Part shown: positions 5,734-12,667 of the stretch, one piece after another | Position numbering within the stretch: position 1 is the first letter of the stretch | Layout: the number at the start of each line of letters is the position of its first letter | NCBI GenBank assembly: GCA_030630425.1 | Contig: DAOVNB010000007.1 | Coordinates: forward strand, 1 to 14,613 | DNA from: an archaeon | GTDB taxonomy: Archaea; EX4484-52; B79-G9 | DNA: 14,613 nt | Direction: 5' to 3' | The notes under the pieces: model-generated | What the model was told of the DNA's origin: nothing | The model's database searches: none | The model's input: only the letters and a program-made list of their open reading frames with translations | Program-made: the position numbers and the translations under genes

Positions 5734-6843
5734 ATGGTTATAAATGATTTAAAATCTCAAACAGATGCAAACTTAAATGATCATGTTTCGCATTCACAAA
5801 ATGCCGTAATGCCCGAAATTATGAAAAACCCAGTTAATAGAACTATTGGTCAGGAAATAGAGATAATAACCAATAATAACGCCGAGATAATATACAGAAC
5901 GCTGACAGAAAAATACGGTGTTTCAAAGGATTGGCTATCCCTTGAGACCAATGGCCGGGGCGGGGATAATGTTCTTGAAGTAAAACGAGGCATACCTCTT
6001 GGCATAGGCAATGATTTTATCTCCGAATATTTGTGGCAGTACACCCTAAACTCTGTTGTAAGCGCAGCACAAGAGACAGGAACACAGCTAATATATGATT
6101 GTATATGCGGGGAATTTGACGAAGTCCAAACTGCGGGAATACATGTCCGTCTGGGATATACGGATAAAGAAGATAAGAAAAAAGTAACAGATGCTATGAT
6201 TGCAAATAAGGACTGGATTTGCGCATTTTCAAATATTGATAATTATAAAAGAGTCGAAGCATTTGGCTTCAGATATGGTGAAGGGAATTCAAAATTTTAT
6301 GATCTAAAAGATGATTCAAAAAGAAACGCAATGGAAATACGATACATACCCACATCCAACAACAAAAATGTGGCAGAACAAATGGAGTCTTTAGTCGCAG
6401 CATATATGGCTCTTGTCGATTCTGATGATTCTGAAGCTCACAAAAACAAAATACTTGCAAATGACGGTATATGCGGAAAAACATATGCTCAAATAAATCA
6501 CGAGCGAACACTTCAGGCAGAAGATATGTTGATTAACACAAAAATATATTCTGTGGATGAAAATGATGATGTTGTCGAAAAATACATTATCGATATTATG
6601 GAAGAAAAGCTTGATTATATGCGTGAACGCTCATTTGAAGGCAATTTCCAGATAATAGATGAGAAGACTTATGATGTGATGAATGCACGCATACAGGAAT
6701 ATCGTGATAACATATTAAACCAAGATACATATGCTCCTTCAGACACGATCTCAACGCAATACATAGAAATTCCATCCAAAATAAGCGAAAGCATACCGAC
6801 AAGTGCTTATGAACAAACATGCACAATATGTGCCAAATGCTGA
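5734..6843 (+). CDS. Divergent amidoligase-like protein (COOH-NH2 ligase fold) with C-terminal CxxCxxC
   Basis: This 369-residue protein is not a standard housekeeping enzyme. Residues 38-230 match the order of motifs in the putative amidoligase family, relatives of glutamate-cysteine ligase and glutamine synthetase that form amide bonds using ATP: GQEIEI (E41, E43), a second acidic motif LEVKRGIPLG (E82), GIHVRLGY (H137) and MEIRYIPTS (E201, R203) followed by an amphipathic helix. These acidic and His positions are the expected metal and ATP ligands. The N-terminal 35 residues are polar and probably flexible. The C-terminal 140 residues are charged, partly helical, and end in TCTICAKC with C363, C366 and C369. 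No signal peptide or membrane segment is seen. The gene stands alone, divergent from the Nif3 operon and convergent with aspS, so context gives no substrate. Enzymatic activity is inferred, not shown. Confidence 0.5.
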   Translation: MVINDLKSQTDANLNDHVSHSQNAVMPEIMKNPVNRTIGQEIEIITNNNAEIIYRTLTEKYGVSKDWLSLETNGRGGDNVLEVKRGIPLGIGNDFISEYLWQYTLNSVVSAAQETGTQLIYDCICGEFDEVQTAGIHVRLGYTDKEDKKKVTDAMIANKDWICAFSNIDNYKRVEAFGFRYGEGNSKFYDLKDDSKRNAMEIRYIPTSNNKNVAEQMESLVAAYMALVDSDDSEAHKNKILANDGICGKTYAQINHERTLQAEDMLINTKIYSVDENDDVVEKYIIDIMEEKLDYMRERSFEGNFQIIDEKTYDVMNARIQEYRDNILNQDTYAPSDTISTQYIEIPSKISESIPTSAYEQTCTICAKC

Positions 6844-6993
6844 ATTATCAAGAAAAAAAAGAAAAAATCTCCCTTAAAAGACTTTATTCTATTCGTTTAT
6901 TTTACACGCTTCGTTATGTGAAGCACGGTTCCCATATTTTTAAAAAACACATCGTCTTTTGGTTTCATAGTACCACCAACTACTGTAGTTTAA

Positions 6994-8292
6994 TTATGGC
7001 TTAAGCCGTTCAGGATCTCTTGGTGTAAGCGTAGCCTCTCTTACATTATCAAGATTCAATATTTTTTCTGTAAGCCTTTCTAGTCCAAGCGCAAGACCGC
7101 CGTGAGGCGGCATCCCGTATTTGAAAAATCTTAAATGGTCAAATGTTTTAGGATCTATTCCTTTGTCTTTCACATTTTTGACCCGTTCGTCATACCTATG
7201 CTCTCTTATGCCGCCGCTTGTAATTTCAAGCCCGTTGTAAAGCAGGTCAAATGAGGATGATAATTTTTTGCCGTCACGCATAATGTAAAACGGCTTTTTT
7301 GCAAATGGAAATTGTGTGATAAATATAAAAGAAGTGTTGTGATTCTTTTCTGCCCACGCGCTTATCTTTCTCTCACCTTCGGGTGTAAGGTCATTTTCTT
7401 CAATAAATTCCTTGTCAAGCTTTTCTTTCTTCAATATATCATTTGCTTCTGCAAGCGTAAGCCTGGGTATTTTTTTAGGCGCTTCAAGCTTTACGCCATA
7501 CATGTCAAGAACATCCACGCATCGCTTGTTTAGTTCTGTAAAAATATACTGCATCATTTTTTCTTCCATGTCAAGAATTTCGCTTAAATCCTGTGTGGTC
7601 ATCTCAAAATCAAAGGAAGCATACTCGCACAGGTGCCTTGTTGTGTGGTGCGGTTCTGCGCGGTATACAAAACCTATTTCATACACTCGGTCAATACCTG
7701 ACGCAAGAACAGATTCCTTATATAATTGCGGGCTTTGGGCTAAAAAAGCCTCTTTATTAAAATACATTATAGGAAAATATTCAGTTCCGCCTTCAGTAGC
7801 TGCTCCTGTTATTCTTGAGGAGAATATGCGCAAAAATTTGTTTTTAACCATGAATTCGTTTAACAGGTTTACAATCTCGCTTTGGAGCCTGAAAACAGCC
7901 ATGATTTTTGGCTGCCTTATGTCTAAGAACCGCCAGTCAAGCCGCTTGTCAAGATTAGAGTCTATTGTGCCTGTTACATCCAGTGGAAGTGGTGTTTCTG
8001 CGCGGGAAAGTATTTCAAATGAATTGGGCTTTATCTCGACCTTGTTTGGCGCACGGTCATTTTTAAGAGTTTTTCCTGAAATTTTTACAAATGATTCCTT
8101 GGGGACTTTCTTTGCAGCAGCAAAAACATCCTCGTTTATCTCTCCTTTCTTGAATGTTGCCTGAATTGTGCCCTTTTGGTCCCGCAGAACCAAAAATATC
8201 AGTTTTCCCACATCCCGCTTATCTTGCACAAAACCCGCAACCGTTGCTTTTGTTTCGGGTTTTACATCCGATGAAAATTCAGTCCTTAACAT
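6994..8292 (-). CDS. aspS: Aspartyl-tRNA synthetase, archaeal type (possibly non-discriminating)
   Basis: This 432-residue class II synthetase has the compact archaeal/eukaryotic form: an N-terminal OB-fold anticodon-binding domain (VAGFVQDKRDVGK) and then the catalytic domain, with no bacterial insertion domain. Key stretches are RLDWRFLDIR, TEGGTEYFP, FLAQSPQLYKE, the motif 2 loop FVYRAEPHHTTRHL, and motif 3 GMPPHGGLALGLERL. The start MLRTEFSSD at ATG 8292 aligns with archaeal homologues; an upstream in-frame TTG at 8301 is unlikely. The stop of the small membrane protein gene lies five bases before this ATG, so the two form an operon. In the anticodon-binding domain a proline (P82, RAPNK) occupies the position linked to tRNA-Asn recognition in non-discriminating enzymes, while the other discriminator position is Gln (Q23). 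Whether it also charges tRNA-Asn is therefore open. Confidence 0.96.
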   Translation of the reverse strand: MLRTEFSSDVKPETKATVAGFVQDKRDVGKLIFLVLRDQKGTIQATFKKGEINEDVFAAAKKVPKESFVKISGKTLKNDRAPNKVEIKPNSFEILSRAETPLPLDVTGTIDSNLDKRLDWRFLDIRQPKIMAVFRLQSEIVNLLNEFMVKNKFLRIFSSRITGAATEGGTEYFPIMYFNKEAFLAQSPQLYKESVLASGIDRVYEIGFVYRAEPHHTTRHLCEYASFDFEMTTQDLSEILDMEEKMMQYIFTELNKRCVDVLDMYGVKLEAPKKIPRLTLAEANDILKKEKLDKEFIEENDLTPEGERKISAWAEKNHNTSFIFITQFPFAKKPFYIMRDGKKLSSSFDLLYNGLEITSGGIREHRYDERVKNVKDKGIDPKTFDHLRFFKYGMPPHGGLALGLERLTEKILNLDNVREATLTPRDPERLKP

Positions 8293-8297
8293 AAAAA

Positions 8298-8537
8298 TCA
8301 AACATTAAGCGCAATCACTGTAACTGCGAGCCAAGTAAATAGATATTGCATAAGGCCGTTTGCAGCCCAGAAGTTCTTTTCTTCAGGCTTAAACACACGC
8401 ATTGTTGCTTCACGAAGAGCAAAAAGAACGGCAAACCCGATAACAACCAATAGCTTGCCGTCGATTGTTTTTGTCAGGCTCCCTATAATTATTCCTGCAA
8501 TAGTGTGTATAAGAATAGACTTTGCTTCTTTGCGCAT
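8298..8537 (-). CDS. Small hypothetical membrane protein
   Basis: This 79-residue protein was not recognised. It has three hydrophobic stretches: about residues 8-22 (ILIHTIAGIIIGSL), 29-44 (LLVVIGFAVLFALREA) and 60-79 (GLMQYLFTWLAVTVIALNV). They are separated by short charged loops (TKTIDGK; VFKPEEKNFWAANG), which suggests two or three membrane-spanning helices. The ATG at 8537 is supported by a TATA box about 27 nt upstream and by the lack of other starts. It is co-transcribed with aspS, whose ATG lies five bases after this stop. That pairing may be positional only; there is no sequence link to tRNA charging. Confidence 0.75.
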   Translation of the reverse strand: MRKEAKSILIHTIAGIIIGSLTKTIDGKLLVVIGFAVLFALREATMRVFKPEEKNFWAANGLMQYLFTWLAVTVIALNV

Positions 8538-8559
8538 GGATTCTGTTAAGGAAGGGTAG

Positions 8560-8568
8560 TTTTATAAG
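8560..8568 (-). promoter_or_regulatory. TATA box of the membrane protein-aspS operon
   Basis: CTTATAAAA on the minus strand is centred about 27 nt upstream of ATG 8537, so the transcript should start at or next to the start codon. It lies between the AAA+ gene's stop codon and this gene. Confidence 0.55.
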
Positions 8569-8577
8569 ATTATGCGT

Positions 8578-10227
8578 TTAGCCGAACATGCCTTCCGGAC
8601 CTTTTTGATCGGTAGGATTATTGTCTGCCATATATTGCAATACTGCTTTTTTCAACATATTATGCGTTATTCTCATTCTGGCATCATTCGGGTCTATATT
8701 TCGTAATTCATCATCACTTAATTGATGAAGTTCTTTTCCGCAAAGTATCGGTTTTAATCTCATTCCGGCAAGATATTTGTCTTCTTCTATCATAGCCACA
8801 ATATCGGCACCAGACAATCCTTCTGTTTGTTTTGCAATCCCGGCATAATCTATTTTGCCTATGTTTTTTCCTTCAAGTTTTTTCTCCCATATTTTTTTTC
8901 TGTTCACCGTATCGGGCAAGGGTATTTCCAATGCTACTGCTCGCTCATGGCGAATAAGACTTGAGTCCAGTTGGTCTATATGATTTGTAGAGCCGATAAA
9001 GTATATCTGAACTTTTTTTCCTTCATCAGTTATGTGTGTTAATTTCTTTCTGTCGGACAATATTGATTTGAATTTGTCAATAAGTATGCGATCATATTCC
9101 CGTTCAGGGTCAAAGGATTGTGTTATCTCGTCTAAATACAGGACAACATTCTTTCCTTCTGCCATCATACGCTCGTGGGCACTATCCACTATAGAATCAA
9201 AATTTTTCTGGGATTCTCCAACATGCTTTTTGTGAATTGTTCCGACTTCCTCATAAATAGCATCTATTTCTGTTGAAATCGCGCGCGCAAATGTTGTTTT
9301 GCCCGTGCCGGGAGGGCCATAAAGAACTAACAGATTTGCTGTATTTTCCCCGAGTTCCTTTTCAAGCCCAGGATGCTTATAGGGAATTATAAGTTTTCGT
9401 ATTACCACATTTTTTGCGCTTTCAAGGCCCACAACATCATCAAATGTTATATTGTCGATATTTGAGGCCTCTTGTTTTTCTTTTTGTTTCCCTCTCTTTT
9501 TGCTGCCTTCTGAGGAAGTAGAATCTAGTTTTTTTTGTAATTCTATGAACCTATCAGCCCAACGGTCGTATGTGTCGTTTTCAAAAACAGGAGTGCCTCC
9601 AATATAAAAATTCTCAAACACATCCACCAAAGCGCCATAAGTGTTATAAAGAACATCGTACGGGTCAATAACTTGATTATCCAGCTTAGATAGTATTTTT
9701 TCTTTTTCGATTCTATCTGCAGGGACCCTTTTATCGATATAATCATGATATGCATCTATAACAAAAGAAATGGTTTCCCGGGATATGTTACCCGTTACAT
9801 AAGTCTCTAAAATATCCATAAATTCTGCGCTTCTATCCACGAATTCCTGCTTGCTTGAGCGCATTATGCTTTTTTTGACTGAAAGATTGCAGAATTGACC
9901 TATATCGCTTTCGGTTATTTCCTTCTTGCTTGATAATTGTTTAAGATATGCCATCACGTCATCATCAATACTGCTAAGAGAACTGAAAATAGGTATTTTT
10001 TGATCCCAAAAATATCCTAATTCTTGTTTATAACTGTAATCTGGATCAAAATCCAATTCAAAAGGCCTAACAAAAGGCGCGTTTGTTACAAAAGTATCGA
10101 ATCGGACTTTTATGTCCATAAGGTGCGATAATGGCTTTTCATTATATTTTGGCGCAATTTCAATAAGATAATTAAAGAAATCTTTTACAAGCTCAGTTTT
10201 TGTATAAGCAATTGTTTGTTGTTCCAT
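8578..10227 (-). CDS. AAA+ ATPase with an unrecognised N-terminal domain
   Basis: This 549-residue protein combines about 265 N-terminal residues of unknown, largely helical and acidic character with one classical AAA+ module. The module begins at FDDVVGLESAKNVV and contains Walker A GPPGTGKTT (304-312), Walker B VVLYLDE (D366, E367), sensor 1 FIGSTNHID (N415), candidate arginine fingers R426 and R429 in LIRHER, and GLSGADI. This is closest in style to the FtsH/Vps4/proteasome-ATPase clade. A basic linker (KKRGKQKEKQ) joins the halves. There is no protease domain, no membrane segment and no HbYX tail. ATG 10227 is preferred because GGTGGTGGG lies directly before it; an in-frame TTG at 10242 is the alternative. 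The gene is a single transcription unit. Remodelling or unfolding of some protein is likely; the target is unknown. Confidence 0.8.
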   Translation of the reverse strand: MEQQTIAYTKTELVKDFFNYLIEIAPKYNEKPLSHLMDIKVRFDTFVTNAPFVRPFELDFDPDYSYKQELGYFWDQKIPIFSSLSSIDDDVMAYLKQLSSKKEITESDIGQFCNLSVKKSIMRSSKQEFVDRSAEFMDILETYVTGNISRETISFVIDAYHDYIDKRVPADRIEKEKILSKLDNQVIDPYDVLYNTYGALVDVFENFYIGGTPVFENDTYDRWADRFIELQKKLDSTSSEGSKKRGKQKEKQEASNIDNITFDDVVGLESAKNVVIRKLIIPYKHPGLEKELGENTANLLVLYGPPGTGKTTFARAISTEIDAIYEEVGTIHKKHVGESQKNFDSIVDSAHERMMAEGKNVVLYLDEITQSFDPEREYDRILIDKFKSILSDRKKLTHITDEGKKVQIYFIGSTNHIDQLDSSLIRHERAVALEIPLPDTVNRKKIWEKKLEGKNIGKIDYAGIAKQTEGLSGADIVAMIEEDKYLAGMRLKPILCGKELHQLSDDELRNIDPNDARMRITHNMLKKAVLQYMADNNPTDQKGPEGMFG

Positions 10228-10236
10228 CCCACCACC
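10228..10236 (-). promoter_or_regulatory. Ribosome binding site of the AAA+ ATPase gene
   Basis: GGTGGTGGG on the minus strand lies directly before ATG 10227 and supports this start over the TTG at 10242. A TATA-like GTTTTTAAATC at 10263-10273 predicts a leader of about 15 nt that includes this site. Confidence 0.55.
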
Positions 10237-10262
10237 AGACAATGAATTGAATTGTGGCGGGA

Positions 10263-10273
10263 AGATTTAAAAA
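10263..10273 (-). promoter_or_regulatory. TATA-like element of the AAA+ ATPase gene
   Basis: GTTTTTAAATC on the minus strand is centred about 41 nt before ATG 10227, so the predicted transcript has a short leader that carries the GGTGG binding site. No better TATA element lies closer to the start. Confidence 0.4.
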
Positions 10274-10357
10274 CGTATGCAAAATCACCATTGTCAGGTA
10301 ATAAGAAATGATTATTTTTTAATAAAATAAGAAAACAGCATATTGATGTAAGAACAT

Positions 10358-11266
10358 CTATTTAACAGTCATTTCAAGAAAATCCTTTGCCAATATAGTG
10401 TTCTTAAACACTTTTTTTGCATCATCAAGAAGCTTTTTCTCGCTGTTGTTTTTTTCCTGATATCTTCTTGAGATGTGCGTCAGAACAAGCTTTTTTACGC
10501 CTGCTTTTTTTGCAATCTGTGCTGCCTGATCTGATGTAGAGTGCTTGAAATCGCCTGCGCGCTCCTCAAAATCAGAGGAGAATGTGGAGTCGCTTATAAG
10601 CACATCTGCGTTTTTTGCGAATTTCACAATGTTTTCAGTGTATTTGGTATCCCCGGTGTATGCTATTTTTATTCCTTTATGAGTTTCAAGAATATCTTTG
10701 GGTGTTATTATTTTTCCTTTATGCTTGATGGTTTTCCCTTCCTTTAAATCACCTATAAGCGGACTTGTCGCAAGACCGAATTTAGCTGCCTTTTTCATGT
10801 TTGCGCTTAATTTTTCTTTTTCATTGAATACAAACCCTAACGCCGGAATCCTGTGCTCTACGCGAAAAGGAATTATTTCATATTCCCCGCAATCAACAAC
10901 ATCACCCTCATCAAGTTCTGTCACTTTTACTTCAAAACCGCGTTCAAAATACCCAATATTTAAAAGCTGCTCTACAAATTCTTTTGACCTCGTGGGCCCG
11001 TATATACAAAGCGGCTCACTCCTATTCTCTAATGACATTGTCTGCACGAGGCCCAAAAGCCCTGCGAAATGGTCCGCATGCCAGTGGGATATAAAAATAC
11101 GGTCAATTTTCATGAATTTGAGGTTCTTTTCCATAAGCTGGCGCTGTGTGCCTTCCCCGCAGTCAAAAAGCATTCGTTCATCCTTATACATCATAAAAAT
11201 TGCAGGCAGGTTGCGCTTTTTTGTAGGGACTCCGGATGTTGTTCCCAAAAATACGATTTTTATCAT
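10358..11266 (-). CDS. rnz: Ribonuclease Z (tRNA 3'-processing endonuclease)
   Basis: This 302-residue metallo-beta-lactamase fold enzyme removes the 3' trailer from tRNA precursors. It has the short (about 300-residue) form typical of archaea. Visible motifs are FLGTTSGVPTKKRNLP at the N-terminus, LFDCGEGTQRQL (33-44), the zinc motif SHWHADH (H61, H63, D65, H66) followed by GLLGL, VEHRIPALGF with a further His, AYTGDTKYTE with a metal-binding Asp, and LTHISRRY with the last His. The histidine motif reads HWHADH where HLHGDH is commoner. The frame opens at 11287 with other possible starts, but ATG 11266 begins the conserved strand MIKIVFLGT and has a TATA-like element about 25 nt upstream. 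It is divergent from the membrane protein gene at 11359. Confidence 0.94.
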   Translation of the reverse strand: MIKIVFLGTTSGVPTKKRNLPAIFMMYKDERMLFDCGEGTQRQLMEKNLKFMKIDRIFISHWHADHFAGLLGLVQTMSLENRSEPLCIYGPTRSKEFVEQLLNIGYFERGFEVKVTELDEGDVVDCGEYEIIPFRVEHRIPALGFVFNEKEKLSANMKKAAKFGLATSPLIGDLKEGKTIKHKGKIITPKDILETHKGIKIAYTGDTKYTENIVKFAKNADVLISDSTFSSDFEERAGDFKHSTSDQAAQIAKKAGVKKLVLTHISRRYQEKNNSEKKLLDDAKKVFKNTILAKDFLEMTVK

Positions 11267-11285
11267 GAACATTATTAAGGACAAC

Positions 11286-11295
11286 ATATTTTAAA
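11286..11295 (-). promoter_or_regulatory. TATA-like element of the RNase Z gene
   Basis: TTTAAAATAT on the minus strand is centred about 25 nt upstream of ATG 11266, giving a leaderless transcript. It is part of a 92-bp divergent intergenic region that also contains the TATA box at 11331-11337. Confidence 0.5.
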
Positions 11296-11330
11296 TAAAA
11301 AGCCCGCAGGGGTTGGCGCATGACTTAAAT

Positions 11331-11337
11331 TTATATT
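11331..11337 (+). promoter_or_regulatory. TATA box of the DUF2238-like gene
   Basis: TTATATT, within AAATTTATATTC, is centred 25 nt upstream of ATG 11359 and predicts a leaderless transcript. Confidence 0.55.
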
Positions 11338-11358
11338 CTTGCTGCTTCTACTCGCGGT

Positions 11359-11937
11359 ATGAACAAAAATCCGGGCGCGTTATACGAAGAAATCAAAAAG
11401 AATGACTTTTGCAAACCAAAGGTTGTTCTGCCCACAGTTGCAACAGTTGGTGCGCATTTCGCCGCGTTGTTTCCGTGGAACGGAAATTGGGACTATATGC
11501 TTTATGTTCAGGCGCCCGGGGTTGACTACATAACTCATTTTATTGGAGGGTATGCTGTTTCACAGATAGCGGATACATTCTTTGAAACAAGTGCGTATAG
11601 CTCATTATCTGAAAAATACAGCGTTCTTAAAAAAATGCCCAAGGAAGCCTTTGTTTTTGGGGCAATAGTTCTTGCGGGCTCGTTGAATGAGATTTTTGAA
11701 CGGATTGCAACCTCGGATATTGCGGAAGAAAAAATAACTCCCATTGTCGGAAGCCATATATTTTCTGCTGTTGAAAAAATATGTTCGGAATCCGTAAATA
11801 ACTCAATAAAAGATATGTTTATGAATATGACGGGCTTCCTTGCGCAAAGATACGCAAGCCGCAATATATATCCGCAAAAGGGCACGCCGAGGTTGCCTGA
11901 AGGGGAAATGACGGCTTTCCAGGCAGAGGATGCATAA
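11359..11937 (+). CDS. Membrane protein, possibly DUF2238/YjdF-like
   Basis: This 192-residue protein has hydrophobic segments at about 22-38 (VVLPTVATVGAHFAALF), 56-75 (DYITHFIGGYAVSQIADTFF) and 97-113 (AFVFGAIVLAGSLNEIF), and a further helix around DMFMNMTGFLAQRY. The order D-Y-x-x-H-F, an E-x-F-E-R after a hydrophobic helix, and a late D-M-x-x-N-x-x-G is the pattern I associate with DUF2238/VanZ-like membrane proteins of unknown function; the match is by eye and weak. The C-terminal 25 residues are polar and probably cytoplasmic. ATG 11359 is the first start in frame and has a TATA box 25 nt upstream. The gene is divergent from RNase Z and stands alone. Confidence 0.6.
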   Translation: MNKNPGALYEEIKKNDFCKPKVVLPTVATVGAHFAALFPWNGNWDYMLYVQAPGVDYITHFIGGYAVSQIADTFFETSAYSSLSEKYSVLKKMPKEAFVFGAIVLAGSLNEIFERIATSDIAEEKITPIVGSHIFSAVEKICSESVNNSIKDMFMNMTGFLAQRYASRNIYPQKGTPRLPEGEMTAFQAEDA

Positions 11938-11976
11938 TCTTCCTGCAGCGTGCGCAAAATGCATTGAAACGAAAGA

Positions 11977-11984
11977 TATATAAA
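11977..11984 (+). promoter_or_regulatory. TATA box of the orphan gene at 12007
   Basis: TATATAAA is centred 27 nt upstream of ATG 12007. It decides between the GTG codons at 11998/12001 and the ATG: leaderless geometry favours the ATG. Confidence 0.6.
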
Positions 11985-12006
11985 CTATGATTACTATGTG
12001 GTGGTT

Positions 12007-12624
12007 ATGGGCAAAACAATAGCAATTTATGCTAAAAAAGCAATGTGCAAAGAAAAAGGACCAGGTTATCTCTTTTTTGCAGATAGGCAATCAGGCATTA
12101 AAACACCAATGATTCTTGGGACATATACTCCGGAGAAAACCGCCGGAGGCATAGACTTAATTCAATTTATTCCGGAACTCGCGCTGTTAATTACTCCTTT
12201 CGTCGATCATTGCTTCCGATATAAACCAGACGCAAATAAACGAAAAGCAAACCTTAATGAATACAACATGCCTCTTAACTTAAATACTGGTCTGGCTCTT
12301 GCAAAGGAGTACCAACAGCTTATAAAAAGCGGTTGTTATGCTTTTCAAGAAAGACCTGTTTTTGAAGAAACTCAGCTTTTGAAAGATTTTGCTGAAGGAA
12401 AACAAATTCCGATTGTTGTTGTTGATTTTAATATTGAAACAGAACCAAAAAATAGCGAATTGGTTTCGCTCCTTGGTTCCGATGAAGATAAGCGAAGGGA
12501 TGTTCGAAAAAGTGGAAGGCCCCCTCCAGACATACAACCATGTAGGAAACCGCATAAACAAGCAGAACATGATGATGAATTTTTTAATACTTTCGGAGAT
12601 AAGTCACTTATAGGAGACGACTGA
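12007..12624 (+). CDS. Hypothetical protein, no recognised family
   Basis: I do not recognise this 205-residue protein. The N-terminal part (MGKTIAIYAKKAMCKEKG) is basic and begins with a beta-strand-like run. A central segment near IDLIQFIPELALLITPF is hydrophobic but followed directly by charged residues, so a buried helix is as likely as a membrane one. A strand-like IPIVVVDFNIE follows. The last 60 residues are highly charged, rich in R/K/D, with a PPP run and an acidic end (DDEFFNTFGDKSLIGDD), and are probably disordered. Upstream GTG codons at 11998 and 12001 are in frame, but ATG 12007 fits the strong TATA box. It lies 43 nt before SRP54 in the same direction and could be partly co-transcribed with it. 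No function is proposed. Confidence 0.7.
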   Translation: MGKTIAIYAKKAMCKEKGPGYLFFADRQSGIKTPMILGTYTPEKTAGGIDLIQFIPELALLITPFVDHCFRYKPDANKRKANLNEYNMPLNLNTGLALAKEYQQLIKSGCYAFQERPVFEETQLLKDFAEGKQIPIVVVDFNIETEPKNSELVSLLGSDEDKRRDVRKSGRPPPDIQPCRKPHKQAEHDDEFFNTFGDKSLIGDD

Positions 12625-12636
12625 CGCCAATAAAAC

Positions 12637-12646
12637 TATTAAAAGA
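12637..12646 (+). promoter_or_regulatory. Weak TATA-like element before SRP54
   Basis: The stretch ATTAAAAGAT is centred about 26 nt before ATG 12668. It is less TATA-like than the other boxes, so SRP54 may also be read through from the upstream gene. Confidence 0.35.
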
Positions 12647-12667
12647 TATTACTTCTAAAGACATTCT

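Noticed and set aside
5850..6044. Minus-strand open frame inside the amidoligase-like gene
   Set aside because: No promoter or start signal; the plus-strand frame carries the ordered amidoligase motifs.
6844..6993. Possible RNA gene in the 150-bp convergent gap, based on the hairpin GCTTC-N7-GAAGC at 6908-6924
   Set aside because: The stem is only five pairs, no tRNA or known RNA shape can be built around it, and no TATA box directs transcription into it.
6819..7004. Plus-strand open frame of 61 codons across the amidoligase-like gene end
   Set aside because: It overlaps both the end of that gene and the aspS stop region, with no promoter or ribosome binding site of its own.
7412..8164. Plus-strand open frame of 250 codons
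   Set aside because: It lies wholly inside aspS on the opposite strand, is serine/phenylalanine-rich as expected from an antisense reading, and has no promoter or family resemblance.
10698..11294. Plus-strand open frame of 198 codons
   Set aside because: It is antisense to RNase Z, whose zinc motifs are unambiguous; no sign of a second gene.
11535..12090. Minus-strand open frames overlapping the DUF2238-like gene and its downstream gap
   Set aside because: The plus-strand genes have TATA boxes and sensible starts; these frames have neither.
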